From: JAISDD01 sp031553935
Lineage (GTDB): Bacteria; Bacillota; Syntrophomonadia; Syntrophomonadales; Syntrophomonadaceae
NCBI GenBank assembly: GCA_031553935.1
Contig: JAVBKS010000011.1
Coordinates: forward strand, 1-64,000
Direction: 5' to 3'
Length of the DNA: 64,000 nucleotides
Shown here: positions 11,301-18,854 of the stretch, one piece after another
How the letters are laid out: every line of letters begins with the position of its first letter
Numbering within the stretch: position 1 is the stretch's first letter
The notes under the pieces: model-generated
Database searches by the model: none
The model's input: only the letters and a program-made list of their open reading frames with translations
What the model was told of the DNA's origin: nothing
Program-made: the position numbers and the translations under genes

Positions 11301-11509
11301 CGTACCCAGACTTGATTCCCAGTTAGATCACTACCCGTAATTTCTATCGAGCTCGTGGTCATAGACAATGCTTCATTATAGGTTTTCCCAATAAAAACAC
11401 TGTTAATAACCGGTGTTGCCGCTTGCGCTGAAGCAGGAAAACTCAAGAGCGCAGTGATCATAAAAACAAGTAATTGAAAAAACGCCAGCCCTTTTCTTAT
11501 TTTTCTCAT
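5351..11509 (-). CDS. Giant IPT/TIG-repeat surface protein with a C-terminal Fn3-like domain
   Basis: 2052 residues with a signal peptide (residues 1-31, ending AQA-like). Most of the chain is a string of IPT/TIG immunoglobulin-like modules, recognisable by recurrent motifs such as ISPNFGSGAGDTYVLITG, VVPNMGSKFGNELVKING and IVPDKGPEEGGTWVIISG followed by strands like 'G.DF'. Near residues 1790-1880 there is a fibronectin-III-like module (a VLWSKVEGAREYEIYV type strand). A final 150-residue beta-rich region ends TGRYAIIGRR. One acidic insertion (DENHNFKYDVGEPYRDIDNSGDW) resembles calcium-binding loops. No SLH or LPXTG anchor is present, so attachment may rely on the SLH protein two genes downstream. 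First gene of the operon; the ribosome site is GGGGGA. Confidence 0.85.
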   Translation of the reverse strand: MRKIRKGLAFFQLLVFMITALLSFPASAQAATPVINSVFIGKTYNEALSMTTSSIEITGSDLTGNQVWVRSADNQNQVLGTDIGALKSNTDSFLKFELSGAEMQSIMWTFGLIVGGVNVTVDDANMASIAGLDKHVAYAGLNTPEGTITISGDNLNKDQLEFVNGSLSRTESIAADKIIIHTMGGDLGMHGVLFKRENNSVNVSGKVTISKLYQNQFRLVNKISIPDLTMRPNKGVAKKTTVFFEAADLDKLAVFFVKSSSDAYLKANMGTDHAYYTNPAENDLIKVNVPDLLPGTYKVILTNFLTNPADGVDLRPLITKELIVGDFIIVAAQDAPEIMDVAPNEGPNQIQNPVKVTGRNFEELKIDELIANDSIYTPTVKDNDKVLELAYDVTGATYKPNPNDAARSVTNLVREIKVIIGGQATFLPASEQTFLKNNNYDILQVMTATITDAEIQNDAFRDVVVEITTTIIDSTGEKHVFTELVIKEKGFHFLKSYTAPTIDKITPNRIQVKAAGADFLTKEEMYIGIAGKDFMVGRHIDPITRVETIVYPRVNLGGEIIMERIGDIVKINNVPNPNASLEVYDGATKADGSTGKEFGKNILIKIPADIGVKNAAVNHPTYVEVTNPQKNSLAFGFAVRKLDVIEFITAIPDLTPVINKVEPDMISVDGAKAVKISGYNFLPDVELYLEDKLISCTRSQNGQEIVFDAPAWREGKTRILVMNKNGGMASAPFTYIRSISNPKIFRVTPPEGVINSLVTIDGDGFLFPDPTADLNTEIGIYRLIGSRVLLGTRDINDYHMVQNKITLQSYSSNADDKLLQIIDDEAVLADYYHSLILEDSQGNFYVIRYNDQGQILLTNGRNNYLINKLGSGFEAIDGDGNHWSIDLNQASLKLSYNGTDIDLTFKTPYLVDSATNKITGNRVKVVDRGKRIMITIPNLQIPGLYDVTVINPDTNRDTLKDGFRFRGNPSVLPAITAVIPDQGAVGGGYFIRIEGENFEDNGTVKTRVFINGIEIAKADTKVSIDGKSIDVKVPPFPGDLRKDWGVSKKSVPIAVLNPSDGGSVGKENAFTYVVPGSEPVIDNISPNFGSGAGDTYVLITGRDFRYYEPYEDENHNFKYDVGEPYRDIDNSGDWTDLSDMKNTSGLTAEQLRILPVVYFGEKQAVIKDFGRGYIGVLTPPGKGKADVYLFNNDYGISNRVAYDYKTLDPKIVSVVPNMGSKFGNELVKINGQDFGPSKIWLTNRDSNDQEQRIQMNQTLVRFGEISNRNETNSGLIIGGELPLLVITGGMKLSYSVNDEKLHMEVTWDGKVYSGDFQPYKGEVEFFDLNLLEDNGEAFPGHELVRVGVENQRLIVERGYAVTDTINSNELMVTTPPYYTVGKVPLTIINGDGTSVKSEFTYKNPATAPVILNITRDKFDPEDINGNRVVMVNYKGQAKIDVYGEEFLPNAKIQIVGSSNVITIEGSALTFDKDKQIYSFIMPAVSEQEIDKLLPLVLTNEDGGVAWSDKPPVAKNLAPLYIQFTKGETEPGISGIVPDKGPEEGGTWVIISGKDFREMVRGYGNNDLKVIFGDTVANDVYEISYDRVVVKSPKHEAGSVDVRVENPDGTFSIPMGKFLYVSKPIVDDVVKGIDNNDSVDNISVAGGQEIVVKGQGFLPGAKVVFAPVLNPAGADEGNPVYKVKSENVTTPPGGSSRVLDPYAVSSGFDASVTFVDSETLKVITPVGKLKSGGLIVINPDNGVSDTFEGIKFDVPRLDAPIDVVAEKVRSQIHDMDIAIRVLWSKVEGAREYEIYVVRNGNEQFIGTTELNSYLYTDLAAQSSYKFVIKAVGSFAASDPSGESNTVRTGSNVGPLDRDGRVGEKTSINISGQVAQIKLGLNDYNGEFLFDLTTGIYSNVKEIEIAIPTQLIYYDYPINIKVVFPDSRFYFNSAVFKNDILKQDLLNPDAGVRVKIKPVKDNLNITNGLLLSTAYDIEAKTYVGQQSYNLDYLAGGISMLLNYDSNLANMRRLSKVSFNRYDILSSSWQVLSEDGSSVFRTVSRTGRYAIIGRR

Positions 11510-11826
11510 TAACTATCCCCCACAGATATAAAATTATTATTCCTGGTTAATATCGTACAAAAGCTAATCCGGCTTAAGAAAATAATCTATGCTATTCCCT
11601 ATTTATTCTGCACCCTAATAGTGAACGATGGGTGCTTCAAATCTTTGGAGCTTACTAAGGATAACCGTATTTGCTGACTCGTTCCAGGTGCACTATCCAT
11701 GCGAATCAGTATTAGACAAAATTATAGCAAGGCGGTAATATTATGTTAGATTATTCTTTCATTGTATAATATTTCGCTTGATTATAAAAAAAACGACTTG
11801 ATTTTTGCTAATGAGGAGGCGAATAA
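11510..11826. other. Divergent intergenic region with candidate promoters
   Basis: This separates the leftward surface-protein operon from the rightward hydrolase gene. On the minus strand TATAAT (11721-11726 reversed) has CTAACA 17 nt upstream, a weak match. On the plus strand TATAAT at 11765-11770 lies 57 nt before the hydrolase start, without a good -35. Around 11668-11694 the sequence resembles the first 35 bases of the window, an intergenic repeat. Confidence 0.4.
11721..11749 (-). promoter_or_regulatory. Candidate promoter of the envelope operon
   Basis: On the minus strand a perfect TATAAT is preceded at 17 nt by CTAACA (4 of 6 match to TTGACA). It would give a leader of about 200 nt before the IPT/TIG gene. 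Confidence 0.35.
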
Positions 11827-12552
11827 ATGCTTACTTATGATTATACGCCAGGACTAAACGGGACTTTGATATTTGTTCACGGAGCGGGGGAACAACGAAA
11901 AAAATGGCGCTTCTTAATGTCCAGTCTCCCCAAAGGTTTTGCGGGTCTGGCACTAGACTTGCCGGGTCATGGCGATTCCGATGAAGAAACTCCTAAAGAC
12001 ATCGGGTCGTTTGTTCGTGCTGTTACCGATACAGTCAATAAGATTAATTCGCCCCGGCCATGGATATGGGTTGGTCACTCCTTTGGCGGAGCTATCATTT
12101 TGACTATCGCCCTCAACCATGCGGACCTTGTTGATAAGCTTATACTTGTAGGCTGTGGTGCTCGTTTAAAAGTGAGTCCGGCGGTCTTAGAAACCCTCAG
12201 TACTGGCTCCTATGATATCAAATTCAAAAAACTAGCTTTCGCTAAGACGACCTCGCCTGAGTTCGTTGAGCAAGAAATATCTAGTGATATGGAATTCGAC
12301 CCTGTCATTTGCTACAACGCAATGTTTGCCTGTAATCAATTCGATATTGCGGAGCACATTGGCACCATAGATAAGAATACACTGATAATAGTAGGTGAAG
12401 ATGATCTCTATACCCCTGTCAAATACTCAGAGTTTTTAGCCGAAAAAATTAAATCTTCTACTTTGAAAATAATACCACAGGCCGGCCATGCCGTTATGCT
12501 AGAACAACCGGCTGCCATGAGTGCTGTTATTAATGCTTTCTGCATCAGCTAA
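11827..12552 (+). CDS. Alpha/beta-fold hydrolase
   Basis: 241 residues, no signal peptide, so cytoplasmic. The fold signature is complete: oxyanion-loop VHGAG at 17-21, nucleophile elbow GHSFGG with Ser85, acid Asp192 or Asp193 in GEDDLYTP, and His221 in AGHAVM. The length fits small carboxylesterase, lipase or C-C bond hydrolases of the MhpC/BioH type. The substrate cannot be read from the sequence. The ATG is set by a GAGGAGGC ribosome site 7 nt upstream. The next gene follows after 68 nt and may be co-transcribed. Confidence 0.88.
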   Translation: MLTYDYTPGLNGTLIFVHGAGEQRKKWRFLMSSLPKGFAGLALDLPGHGDSDEETPKDIGSFVRAVTDTVNKINSPRPWIWVGHSFGGAIILTIALNHADLVDKLILVGCGARLKVSPAVLETLSTGSYDIKFKKLAFAKTTSPEFVEQEISSDMEFDPVICYNAMFACNQFDIAEHIGTIDKNTLIIVGEDDLYTPVKYSEFLAEKIKSSTLKIIPQAGHAVMLEQPAAMSAVINAFCIS

Positions 12553-12620
12553 TACTTTGGTTTAAGAAATGGAATAGGTTCCCCGAAACTAATAGCAATG
12601 ATTAAGATAAGGAGAAACAA

Positions 12621-13328
12621 ATGAAAAAGAAAATTATTATATCCATAATTTTATTATTAGCCATTGGAGCAGGCGGCATCTATACCTATTATAAGACCGG
12701 CTTACTCTCTGCTTACCGCTTCAAGCATGATGTAGAAAAGTACAACAATCAGATGAAACCCAACAGCGAAGTATTTTATCCCTATGTTGCAGTACCAACC
12801 GATAACCCTGTTAAGTATGTCAGCGAGAAAGATGCGGTTGAATTCCTTGATAAAGGAACCGGTGCTATTTTATTCGGTTTTCCTAACTGTCCTTGGTGCC
12901 GTAATTTAATCCCAGTGTTATTAAATGTTGCAACTGATATGAAAATTAATCAAATCAAATACCTCGACATTTATAATATTCGTGATACTAAGACATTGGG
13001 AGATGATTTGAGTATAACTACGACTAAAGAAGGAACCGCCAGCTATTTTCAACTGTTGAACAAATTGGATCTGCACTTGAATAACTATACCTTGACAGAC
13101 TCTGACGGCAACAAGCATGATACCGGCGAGAAGCGCCTCTTAGCACCAACCATTGTCTTTGTTAAGTCGGGTAACATCATGCTCGTGAATGAGGCTACTG
13201 TAAAATCACATATTGATAAAGGTGATGGATATAGTCCCATGACTGATGAGGAAAAAGCAGAATTATATAGCATTTTAAAGAATGGCTTTGATTTAATCTA
13301 TGCGGCTAATCCCACTCAAGGCTGTTAA
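12621..13328 (+). CDS. Membrane-anchored thioredoxin-like protein (CPWC)
   Basis: 235 residues. An N-terminal membrane anchor (about residues 4-22) places the rest outside the cytoplasm. The thioredoxin-fold redox motif CPWC is at residues 90-93 after the typical FGFPN strand. A second strand-helix with IVFVKSGNI lies near 175. The motif and the anchor fit a thiol-disulfide oxidoreductase acting on secreted proteins. It also resembles bacteriocin-accessory or PedC/BrcD-type thioredoxin proteins. The ribosome site AAGGAGA precedes the ATG. Partner unknown. Confidence 0.8.
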   Translation: MKKKIIISIILLLAIGAGGIYTYYKTGLLSAYRFKHDVEKYNNQMKPNSEVFYPYVAVPTDNPVKYVSEKDAVEFLDKGTGAILFGFPNCPWCRNLIPVLLNVATDMKINQIKYLDIYNIRDTKTLGDDLSITTTKEGTASYFQLLNKLDLHLNNYTLTDSDGNKHDTGEKRLLAPTIVFVKSGNIMLVNEATVKSHIDKGDGYSPMTDEEKAELYSILKNGFDLIYAANPTQGC

Positions 13329-13363
13329 TAAACATCAGCTTAGAATTCATAAAAAGAAAATAA

Positions 13364-14512
13364 TCAATTGTTCTGGGCGGCAATTTGTCGCAAGGCATTA
13401 ATAACGTATTTAATTTCTTCCTCAGTACTAAAAAACCCCGGGCTTAATCGGCACGCACCCAATTCCATAGTTCCTAAGGTTTGGTGTGCTAATGGAGTGC
13501 AGTGTAGCCCGGATCTGGTTATTATTCCATGGTCTTTTTCTAGTTGAAAGCTCAGTTCACCACAATCCATTCCTTCAATATTAATCGGCAAAACGGCAAT
13601 GCGATTTAATTGGTCGGTAGGGCCATATAGTTTAATCTTCGGAATCAGATTAATTCCTGCTATCAACTGCTTAAGCAGTTCATGCTCTTTGGCCCAAATA
13701 GTTTTGATCCCCACTTCTTCAATGTAACTAATACCTGCCAGTAAACCTGCTAAGCCAGGTGTGTTCGGAGTACCAGATTCCAAAATGTCAGGCATTTCCT
13801 GGGGCTGCGCTAAAGACTCAGAATATGAGCCGGTTCCCCCTTGCTTTAGAGGCCGAATGCTAATCTTAGGGTTTACATATAATCCCCCGGTTCCCTGGGG
13901 CCCCAATAAACCCTTGTGCCCGGTAAAAGTTAAGATATCAATATTGTCGGCTGCCACATCAATGGGGATTACCCCCGCCGACTGTGCGCTATCAAGCAAG
14001 AATATAACTTCATGAGCTCTAGCAATTCTGCCTATCTGGTCAATCGGCATAATAACGCCAGACAGATTAGAGGCATGCAACATCGCAATCAGGCGCGTTT
14101 TCGGCGTAATAGCCGCTTCTACATCCGCAGGATTAATGCCGTCTCTCCCGCAAGGAACTATGGTCCAGTCAATCCCCAGCTTCTGCAAAGCTGCTAATGG
14201 CCTCGCTACCGAGTTATGCTCCATTGAAGAGGTAATAACATGGTCACCCGGGTTTAGGATTCCCTTAAGTGCTATGTTGATAGCTTCAGTAATATTACTT
14301 GTAAAAGCTATTTGGCTGCTGTCAGCAATATTAAAAAGTCTGGCTAAAGCGTCGCGGGTTTCCAGCAATACTCGGCCAGATTGCAGGCTGGAGCGCCCTG
14401 TGCCTCTGCCGGGGTTACCGCCAAGCTTGCGATTAAAATGATCAATAGCTAGATAAACCGATTCCGGCTTGGGGAAAGTAGTAGCTGCATTGTCCAAATA
14501 AATATATTGCAT
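13364..14512 (-). CDS. Cysteine desulfurase family protein (class V aminotransferase)
   Basis: 382 residues, close to the length of SufS/CsdB-like enzymes. PLP is bound by Lys200 in the FTGHKG motif. NPGRG (33-37) and HASNLSG (146-152) are typical phosphate and substrate contacts. The catalytic-cysteine motif RSGLHCTPLAH is present near residue 338. It belongs to the Firmicute desulfurase subfamily often placed next to yedF. It takes sulfur (possibly selenium) from cysteine as an enzyme persulfide. Here it is 18 nt downstream of yedF, so the two probably act as donor and carrier. It is not in an isc or suf cluster. Confidence 0.9.
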   Translation of the reverse strand: MQYIYLDNAATTFPKPESVYLAIDHFNRKLGGNPGRGTGRSSLQSGRVLLETRDALARLFNIADSSQIAFTSNITEAINIALKGILNPGDHVITSSMEHNSVARPLAALQKLGIDWTIVPCGRDGINPADVEAAITPKTRLIAMLHASNLSGVIMPIDQIGRIARAHEVIFLLDSAQSAGVIPIDVAADNIDILTFTGHKGLLGPQGTGGLYVNPKISIRPLKQGGTGSYSESLAQPQEMPDILESGTPNTPGLAGLLAGISYIEEVGIKTIWAKEHELLKQLIAGINLIPKIKLYGPTDQLNRIAVLPINIEGMDCGELSFQLEKDHGIITRSGLHCTPLAHQTLGTMELGACRLSPGFFSTEEEIKYVINALRQIAAQNN

Positions 14513-14530
14513 AACAAACCTTTCGTTTTT

Positions 14531-15139
14531 TTAAAGCGTCATGGTTTTACTGCTTGAAGTTAAGATATCTGCAATTTCATACATATTAGTAACCCGACCA
14601 ACTGCAAGTTGCTCACTTAATCCATAAAAATCCAAACAGGTTCCACAACTAAAAATATTCACATCTTGTTTTTGCAGGGTTTCTAAGTGCTCAATAACTT
14701 GCGAATCTCGAAGAGCTAAAAAAACTCCGGAGTTAACAAATATCAGATGTGATATTCGGTCTGAAATCTCTACCAAAGAATACAGAAAAGCCTTAATCAG
14801 TACTTCTCCTAATTCCGAATCTCCTTTTCCCATCAATTTGTCAGTTATTAATATTGCTAGTTTCCCATTTCCATCAGCCTTACAAACGCATTCATTATCC
14901 GCAGGCATTTCGGTTGCCGGTTTTCTTTGCCCCTTGAATATATGGATATGATAATCACTGTTTTTTTCTTCAACCTCAACCTCGAAGCCTTGTCCCTTGG
15001 CAAATCTCTTTACATTTTCCAGAGAGCTTTTCTGGTTGACTACAGTGGTTAGATTCTGCATTCCTTCGTCGATTGCTTTCTTGGTCATAATTACCGGCTG
15101 AGGACAATTATATCCACGAGCATCTATTATGGTTGCCAA
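14531..15139 (-). CDS. yedF: YedF-like sulfurtransferase (TusA + DsrE domains), selenium-metabolism type
   Basis: 202 residues. Residues 1-72 are a TusA/SirA domain with the motif NCPQP and the sulfur-accepting Cys12. After a linker, residues 95-200 form a DsrE-like domain with SCGTCLDFYG near residue 165, giving further cysteines. This two-domain architecture is that of the YedF family, which co-occurs with selenium-utilisation genes. The start is TTG, chosen because AGGAGG lies 8 nt upstream and no ATG fits. It is transcribed with the desulfurase downstream from a good divergent promoter. Whether it handles sulfur or selenium is not settled by the sequence. Confidence 0.88.
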   Translation of the reverse strand: MATIIDARGYNCPQPVIMTKKAIDEGMQNLTTVVNQKSSLENVKRFAKGQGFEVEVEEKNSDYHIHIFKGQRKPATEMPADNECVCKADGNGKLAILITDKLMGKGDSELGEVLIKAFLYSLVEISDRISHLIFVNSGVFLALRDSQVIEHLETLQKQDVNIFSCGTCLDFYGLSEQLAVGRVTNMYEIADILTSSSKTMTL

Positions 15140-15222
15140 ATACTTTGCCTCCTAAAATAACATTAAGTAACATGGGTAACCTCGAATTAATATTGCTAGA
15201 ATTATTTATAACTATTAAACAT

Positions 15223-15251
15223 ATTATATATAATTGTTGGTTATCATTCAA
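15223..15251 (-). promoter_or_regulatory. Promoter of yedF and desulfurase
   Basis: On the minus strand TTGAAT, 17 nt, TATAAT. This is a good sigma-A-type match about 85 nt upstream of the TTG start. Confidence 0.6.
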
Positions 15252-15298
15252 TCAAGCGGGTCGACATACAATATGCCCTATTATAAAAAACTTATGGC

Positions 15299-15328
15299 TT
15301 GGCTTATGCAGACATTATTGCTTATAAT
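15299..15328 (+). promoter_or_regulatory. Promoter of the HD-domain gene
   Basis: TTGGCT, 18 nt, TATAAT on the plus strand, about 150 nt upstream of the GGGAGG ribosome site at 15466-15471. Confidence 0.5.
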
Positions 15329-15515
15329 GTAAAAAATACTAATTCGCTACAGAATCTTGCCTAAGTGCGAATGCTCAACGGGCAAGCGTTAGTTAACTAT
15401 TTACCTATGCCCTTTCCAAAAACTTTGCAAAGAAATCAATAAAGGCATTGTATTAGTTGCTGCTTGGGAGGTTAATACCATCGATCTGGAACACGAACTC
15501 CTCAATAACCCATAT

Positions 15516-16829
15516 TTGTTTGAACCTCAACATCTGGCTAGTGTAATTGAACTCAGTAAGATGGGAATGGTCGGTACGAACTTTGATTTTCCTAAAGCAA
15601 GTCAATTCCTAACTTCGAACCAGCTTGATCCTTCAGATTTTTATTTTAATCGCAACAATCCCCTAACTCCTTTTTGTTATTATCGTGATTACCTTTTGAT
15701 AGATTTGCAGGCCTTCACTTCCGATGCTTTAGAATCCTATCAAGTGCCGGACATGATTAATTATGGGCAAGGCCGTATTAAGCGAGCTTTATCTCGTAAT
15801 AATTACCAGATATTCATCAATTTGATCGACAAGCGTTTAGCACTATACTCCTATATCAAAATATTCAATCAATTATCAGACACGGAAAAATATAATCTAT
15901 TTTGGTATATATACAAGCGAACCAATATGAACTTGGCCTACTTTTCTAAAGAGTTTATCAATTACATAATGTCATTTAAGGAATGGCAAACCGCAATCAA
16001 ACCAGATCAGCAAAATGCAAATACCATCTATCTAGGTCTGCCGTTCAAAACCAAATACTTCGATAATTGCTATAATTGGAGCTTGGATATTAATACTGCC
16101 ATTTATCAGGCATGCCAGCTTGGCAATGTAGGTAATGTCTATTCTGGCGAAATCCATTCGCAAGCAATCTTGAGCAGCTGGTTTATGCGCGACCGCAAAG
16201 AAATTACGGTTTTTCCAAGCGATATAGCCGCTATTAAAGCCGTGAATTTGCCAACCTTGGAAGAAATATTAGTTGAGGTAGATAAGGTAAACATTTGGAA
16301 GTTATTTCACGAATTCGCCCATAAGCTAAAGGAAGAATTCTTTTTGCATCCACGCGGCATTCACGGAATAAGCCACACCAAAAGAGTATTATTCTTGTGT
16401 ATTCTGCTGGAAAGTCTGGGAGTCAATGATGTAGACCATATCAGACTGTTAGCCTATTGCGCAATATGTCACGATATTGGCCGCATTAACGACAATATGG
16501 ACCCCAAACATGGTTATTTCAGCTATCTTAAAGCGAAAAAACTTAATCTCCTTGATCATTTGAATCTTGAAGAACAAGAAATTATCCATTTTATTGTTGA
16601 AAATCATTCCATAGATGATCAACAAGCTTTGGCAAACCTAAGCATCTATGAAATTGAGTCTAAAGAAAAGACCATTTACTTGTACAAAATTTTTAAAGAT
16701 GCCGATGCCTTAGATCGCATTCGAATCTTTGATTTAAATATTAATAGATTACGTAATCCCATATCCTCACAATTATTGCTCCTAGCACGGCAATTATTCT
16801 ATCATCCTGCTTTCGACCCGGTCCTGTGA
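15516..16829 (+). CDS. HD-domain hydrolase
   Basis: At least 437 residues from the TTG at 15516. The C-terminal half is an HD phosphohydrolase domain: HGISH, later CHDIGR carrying the HD pair, then HGYFSY and IVENHS. The HD fold cuts phosphoesters with divalent metals. The N-terminal 270 residues are not recognised. The true start is probably upstream: the frame stays open to 15393, and a clear GGGAGG (15466-15471) lies 8 nt before an ATC codon at 15480, whereas the TTG has no ribosome site. Starting at ATC would give IDLEHELLNNPYL before the stated start. The substrate is unknown. Confidence 0.8.
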   Translation: MFEPQHLASVIELSKMGMVGTNFDFPKASQFLTSNQLDPSDFYFNRNNPLTPFCYYRDYLLIDLQAFTSDALESYQVPDMINYGQGRIKRALSRNNYQIFINLIDKRLALYSYIKIFNQLSDTEKYNLFWYIYKRTNMNLAYFSKEFINYIMSFKEWQTAIKPDQQNANTIYLGLPFKTKYFDNCYNWSLDINTAIYQACQLGNVGNVYSGEIHSQAILSSWFMRDRKEITVFPSDIAAIKAVNLPTLEEILVEVDKVNIWKLFHEFAHKLKEEFFLHPRGIHGISHTKRVLFLCILLESLGVNDVDHIRLLAYCAICHDIGRINDNMDPKHGYFSYLKAKKLNLLDHLNLEEQEIIHFIVENHSIDDQQALANLSIYEIESKEKTIYLYKIFKDADALDRIRIFDLNINRLRNPISSQLLLLARQLFYHPAFDPVL

Positions 16830-16837
16830 TTGCTGGC

Positions 16838-16862
16838 ACAATATCCACACCAATATTGTTTT
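16838..16862 (+). terminator. Weak terminator after the HD gene
   Basis: ACAATAT, 8-nt loop, ATATTGT followed by TTTT-C. The stem is short and A/T-rich, placed 9 nt after the stop codon. Confidence 0.4.
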
Positions 16863-16940
16863 CACATATTTCTTTCAAATAGCAATTCTTTTAGGTATCA
16901 TTAATACATTACTTTCAATAATAAATGAAGGAGTTTTTTT

Positions 16941-18125
16941 ATGCTGGCTGATAAAATCAAAACTGATCTTAATAATTCCTCGTGGATAAGAGCCATGTTT
17001 GAAGAAGGAGAGAAACTAAGAGCCTTACACGGTGCTGAAAACGTCTTCGATTTTAGTCTGGGCAATCCTGATTACGAACCTCCGGAAAAGGTACTCAAAG
17101 AATTACAAAACTTAACTAGCGCCAGTAACACCGGTATTCATCGTTACACCAGCAATGCCGGCTACCTAGATGTAAGGGAATTACTTGCTAAGAAGCTGTC
17201 AATTGAAACGGCTCTGCCTTTTACGGCTCAAAATGTCATCTTGACTTGTGGTGCTGCCGGTGGGCTAAACGTTTTGTTTAAGACCATGCTTAATCCCGGT
17301 GATCAAGTAATGGTGCTGGCACCTTATTTCGTCGAATACAAATTCTACGTTGAAAACCATGGGGGAAGCGCAGTAATTGTTTCTACCGATTCCAATTTTG
17401 AGCCTGATATTAAGGAAATGGAAAAGAATATCACTTCAGCATGCAGAGCGATTATTATTAATTCTCCCAACAACCCTTCGGGTGTTGTTTACTCAGAAAA
17501 AGTTTTGCAGGATTTAGCTGCTTTCGTGAAGGCCAAAGAAAGAGAATACAATCATCCCATTCTTCTGATTTCTGATGAGCCATACAATAAACTGGTTTAT
17601 GAGCAAACTCCGGTTCCTAGTGTTATGAAGTTCTTTACCAATTGCGCTATCGTTAACTCTTTCAGTAAGAGTTTAGCGCTTCCCGGAGAGCGAATCGGTT
17701 ATATTGCTATTAGTCCTTTAATTGAAGATTGTGCCAAACTAATGGATGGCTTAATATTTTCCAACCGAGTTCTTGGTTTCGTAAATGCTCCCTCTCTGTT
17801 CCAGAAGCTTATTGCCAATTGTCTGGATGAATCTCCTCCTATCGAAGAGTACCAGAAACGGCGTGATATTCTATATGGTTACTTAACTGAATTGGGTTTC
17901 GAATGCACTAAGCCCCAAGGAGCATTTTATCTGTTCCCAAAATCTCCTATTGCCGATGATGTTGCCTTTGTAAAACATGCTGTACAATACAATTTATTGC
18001 TAGTACCTGGTGCTGGCTTTGCCAGCCCCGGATATTTCAGAATATCTTATTGCACCAGCTTGGATACAATTATTAGATCAAAACCGGCTTTCGAAAAGCT
18101 AGCAGCTGATTTCAAACTTAAATAA
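16941..18125 (+). CDS. PLP-dependent aminotransferase, class I/II
   Basis: 394 residues, normal for the AspC-like fold I family. PLP Lys243 is in SFSKSLALPGERIGY. NSPNNPSG (174-181) and SDEPY (211-215) are the cofactor-contact motifs, and the C-terminal FRISYC carries the carboxylate-binding Arg. It transfers amino groups between an amino acid and a 2-oxo acid in the cytoplasm. The substrate is not determined (the group includes aspartate, aromatic and alanine enzymes). The ATG follows GAAGGAG with a T-rich spacer. A large inverted repeat follows the gene. Confidence 0.9.
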   Translation: MLADKIKTDLNNSSWIRAMFEEGEKLRALHGAENVFDFSLGNPDYEPPEKVLKELQNLTSASNTGIHRYTSNAGYLDVRELLAKKLSIETALPFTAQNVILTCGAAGGLNVLFKTMLNPGDQVMVLAPYFVEYKFYVENHGGSAVIVSTDSNFEPDIKEMEKNITSACRAIIINSPNNPSGVVYSEKVLQDLAAFVKAKEREYNHPILLISDEPYNKLVYEQTPVPSVMKFFTNCAIVNSFSKSLALPGERIGYIAISPLIEDCAKLMDGLIFSNRVLGFVNAPSLFQKLIANCLDESPPIEEYQKRRDILYGYLTELGFECTKPQGAFYLFPKSPIADDVAFVKHAVQYNLLLVPGAGFASPGYFRISYCTSLDTIIRSKPAFEKLAADFKLK

Positions 18126-18155
18126 ACAGTTTGACTTCCCCTGTCACTCTAATTT

Positions 18156-18226
18156 TTAGGGGACGGTTCTACTGACAACTAGGCGCAAGCGCACCCCAGA
18201 AAGCTGTCAGTAGAACCGTCCCCTAA
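18156..18226. repeat. 22-bp perfect inverted repeat (REP/MITE-like hairpin)
   Basis: The arms are 18156-18177 and 18205-18226 with a 27-nt spacer that itself contains gcgcaagcgc. The arm begins TTAGGGGACGGTTCTACT. It can fold into a long hairpin directly after the aminotransferase gene and could stop transcription. The GGGGACGGTTCT core is of a type found as dispersed hairpins (REP-like elements associated with Y1 transposases) in Firmicutes, known to me only as a general pattern. Confidence 0.75.
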
Positions 18227-18263
18227 ACGCAATATAAACACCAATGAAAGAAGGAGATTATTC

Positions 18264-18728
18264 TTGAATCCATTATCAGTTGAAGTATCTAGAGTCAGTA
18301 TAACTCAATATGTAATGCCATTTATGGCTAACTATGCCGGACTAATGCATGGCGGTGAATTAGTCAAAATGATGGATAATACCGCATCTGTTTCTGCCTG
18401 CAGGTATTCAGGAACCTACAATGTGACCGCACAAATCTTCGACGTTTCGTTTAATAGCCCCATAACCCTAGGGGAGATAATCATTCTGGAAGCTCATGTT
18501 GTATATACAGGTCGAACTTCCATTGCGGTTCAAGTTAAGGCAAAAGCAGAGGACTTACTAAAAAGGAAGATAAGGGATGTATCCAAAGGATCTTTTTTGA
18601 TGATTGCTGTAGACCAAGATGGTAAGCCCGCTGCCGTACCTCCATTGTTGATCGAAAACGAGCAGCAAAAGCTATTAGCAGATTCTATCCAAAAAAGAAT
18701 TGAAGAAAACAAAGCAGCTAAACTATAA
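18264..18728 (+). CDS. Hotdog-fold acyl-CoA thioesterase
   Basis: 154 residues. The acyl-CoA hydrolase signature is visible: MPFMANYAGLMHGGELVKMMD, with the catalytic Asp-type residue in the central helix, then FNSPITLGEIIILEAHV. It fits the BACH/YciA-type cytosolic thioesterases that cleave acyl-CoA to free acid and CoA. The start is TTG, chosen because AGAAGGAGA sits 8 nt upstream and the residues that follow fit the family. It stands alone, after the inverted-repeat hairpin. Confidence 0.88.
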   Translation: MNPLSVEVSRVSITQYVMPFMANYAGLMHGGELVKMMDNTASVSACRYSGTYNVTAQIFDVSFNSPITLGEIIILEAHVVYTGRTSIAVQVKAKAEDLLKRKIRDVSKGSFLMIAVDQDGKPAAVPPLLIENEQQKLLADSIQKRIEENKAAKL

Positions 18729-18760
18729 GATTATTAATTTGCATAGAGAGGAGGTAACAA

Positions 18761-18786
18761 CGCAACCTACCGCTAGGAAGGTTGCG
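18761..18786 (+). other. Hairpin in leader of the SLH remnant
   Basis: CGCAACCT, 10-nt loop, AGGTTGCG, 14 nt after a GAGGAGG-like stretch. It has no T-tract. It may be a remnant of a gene leader. Confidence 0.3.
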
Positions 18787-18854
18787 GTCAGAAAACATTT
18801 GTTATTCAAATAAACCGAAATGACTGTAGGATACATAAGGACTCGGTATATTTC

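Noticed and set aside
18761..18786. Hairpin considered as a riboswitch (c-di-GMP or similar)
   Set aside because: Only one short stem is present and no conserved riboswitch core could be recognised.
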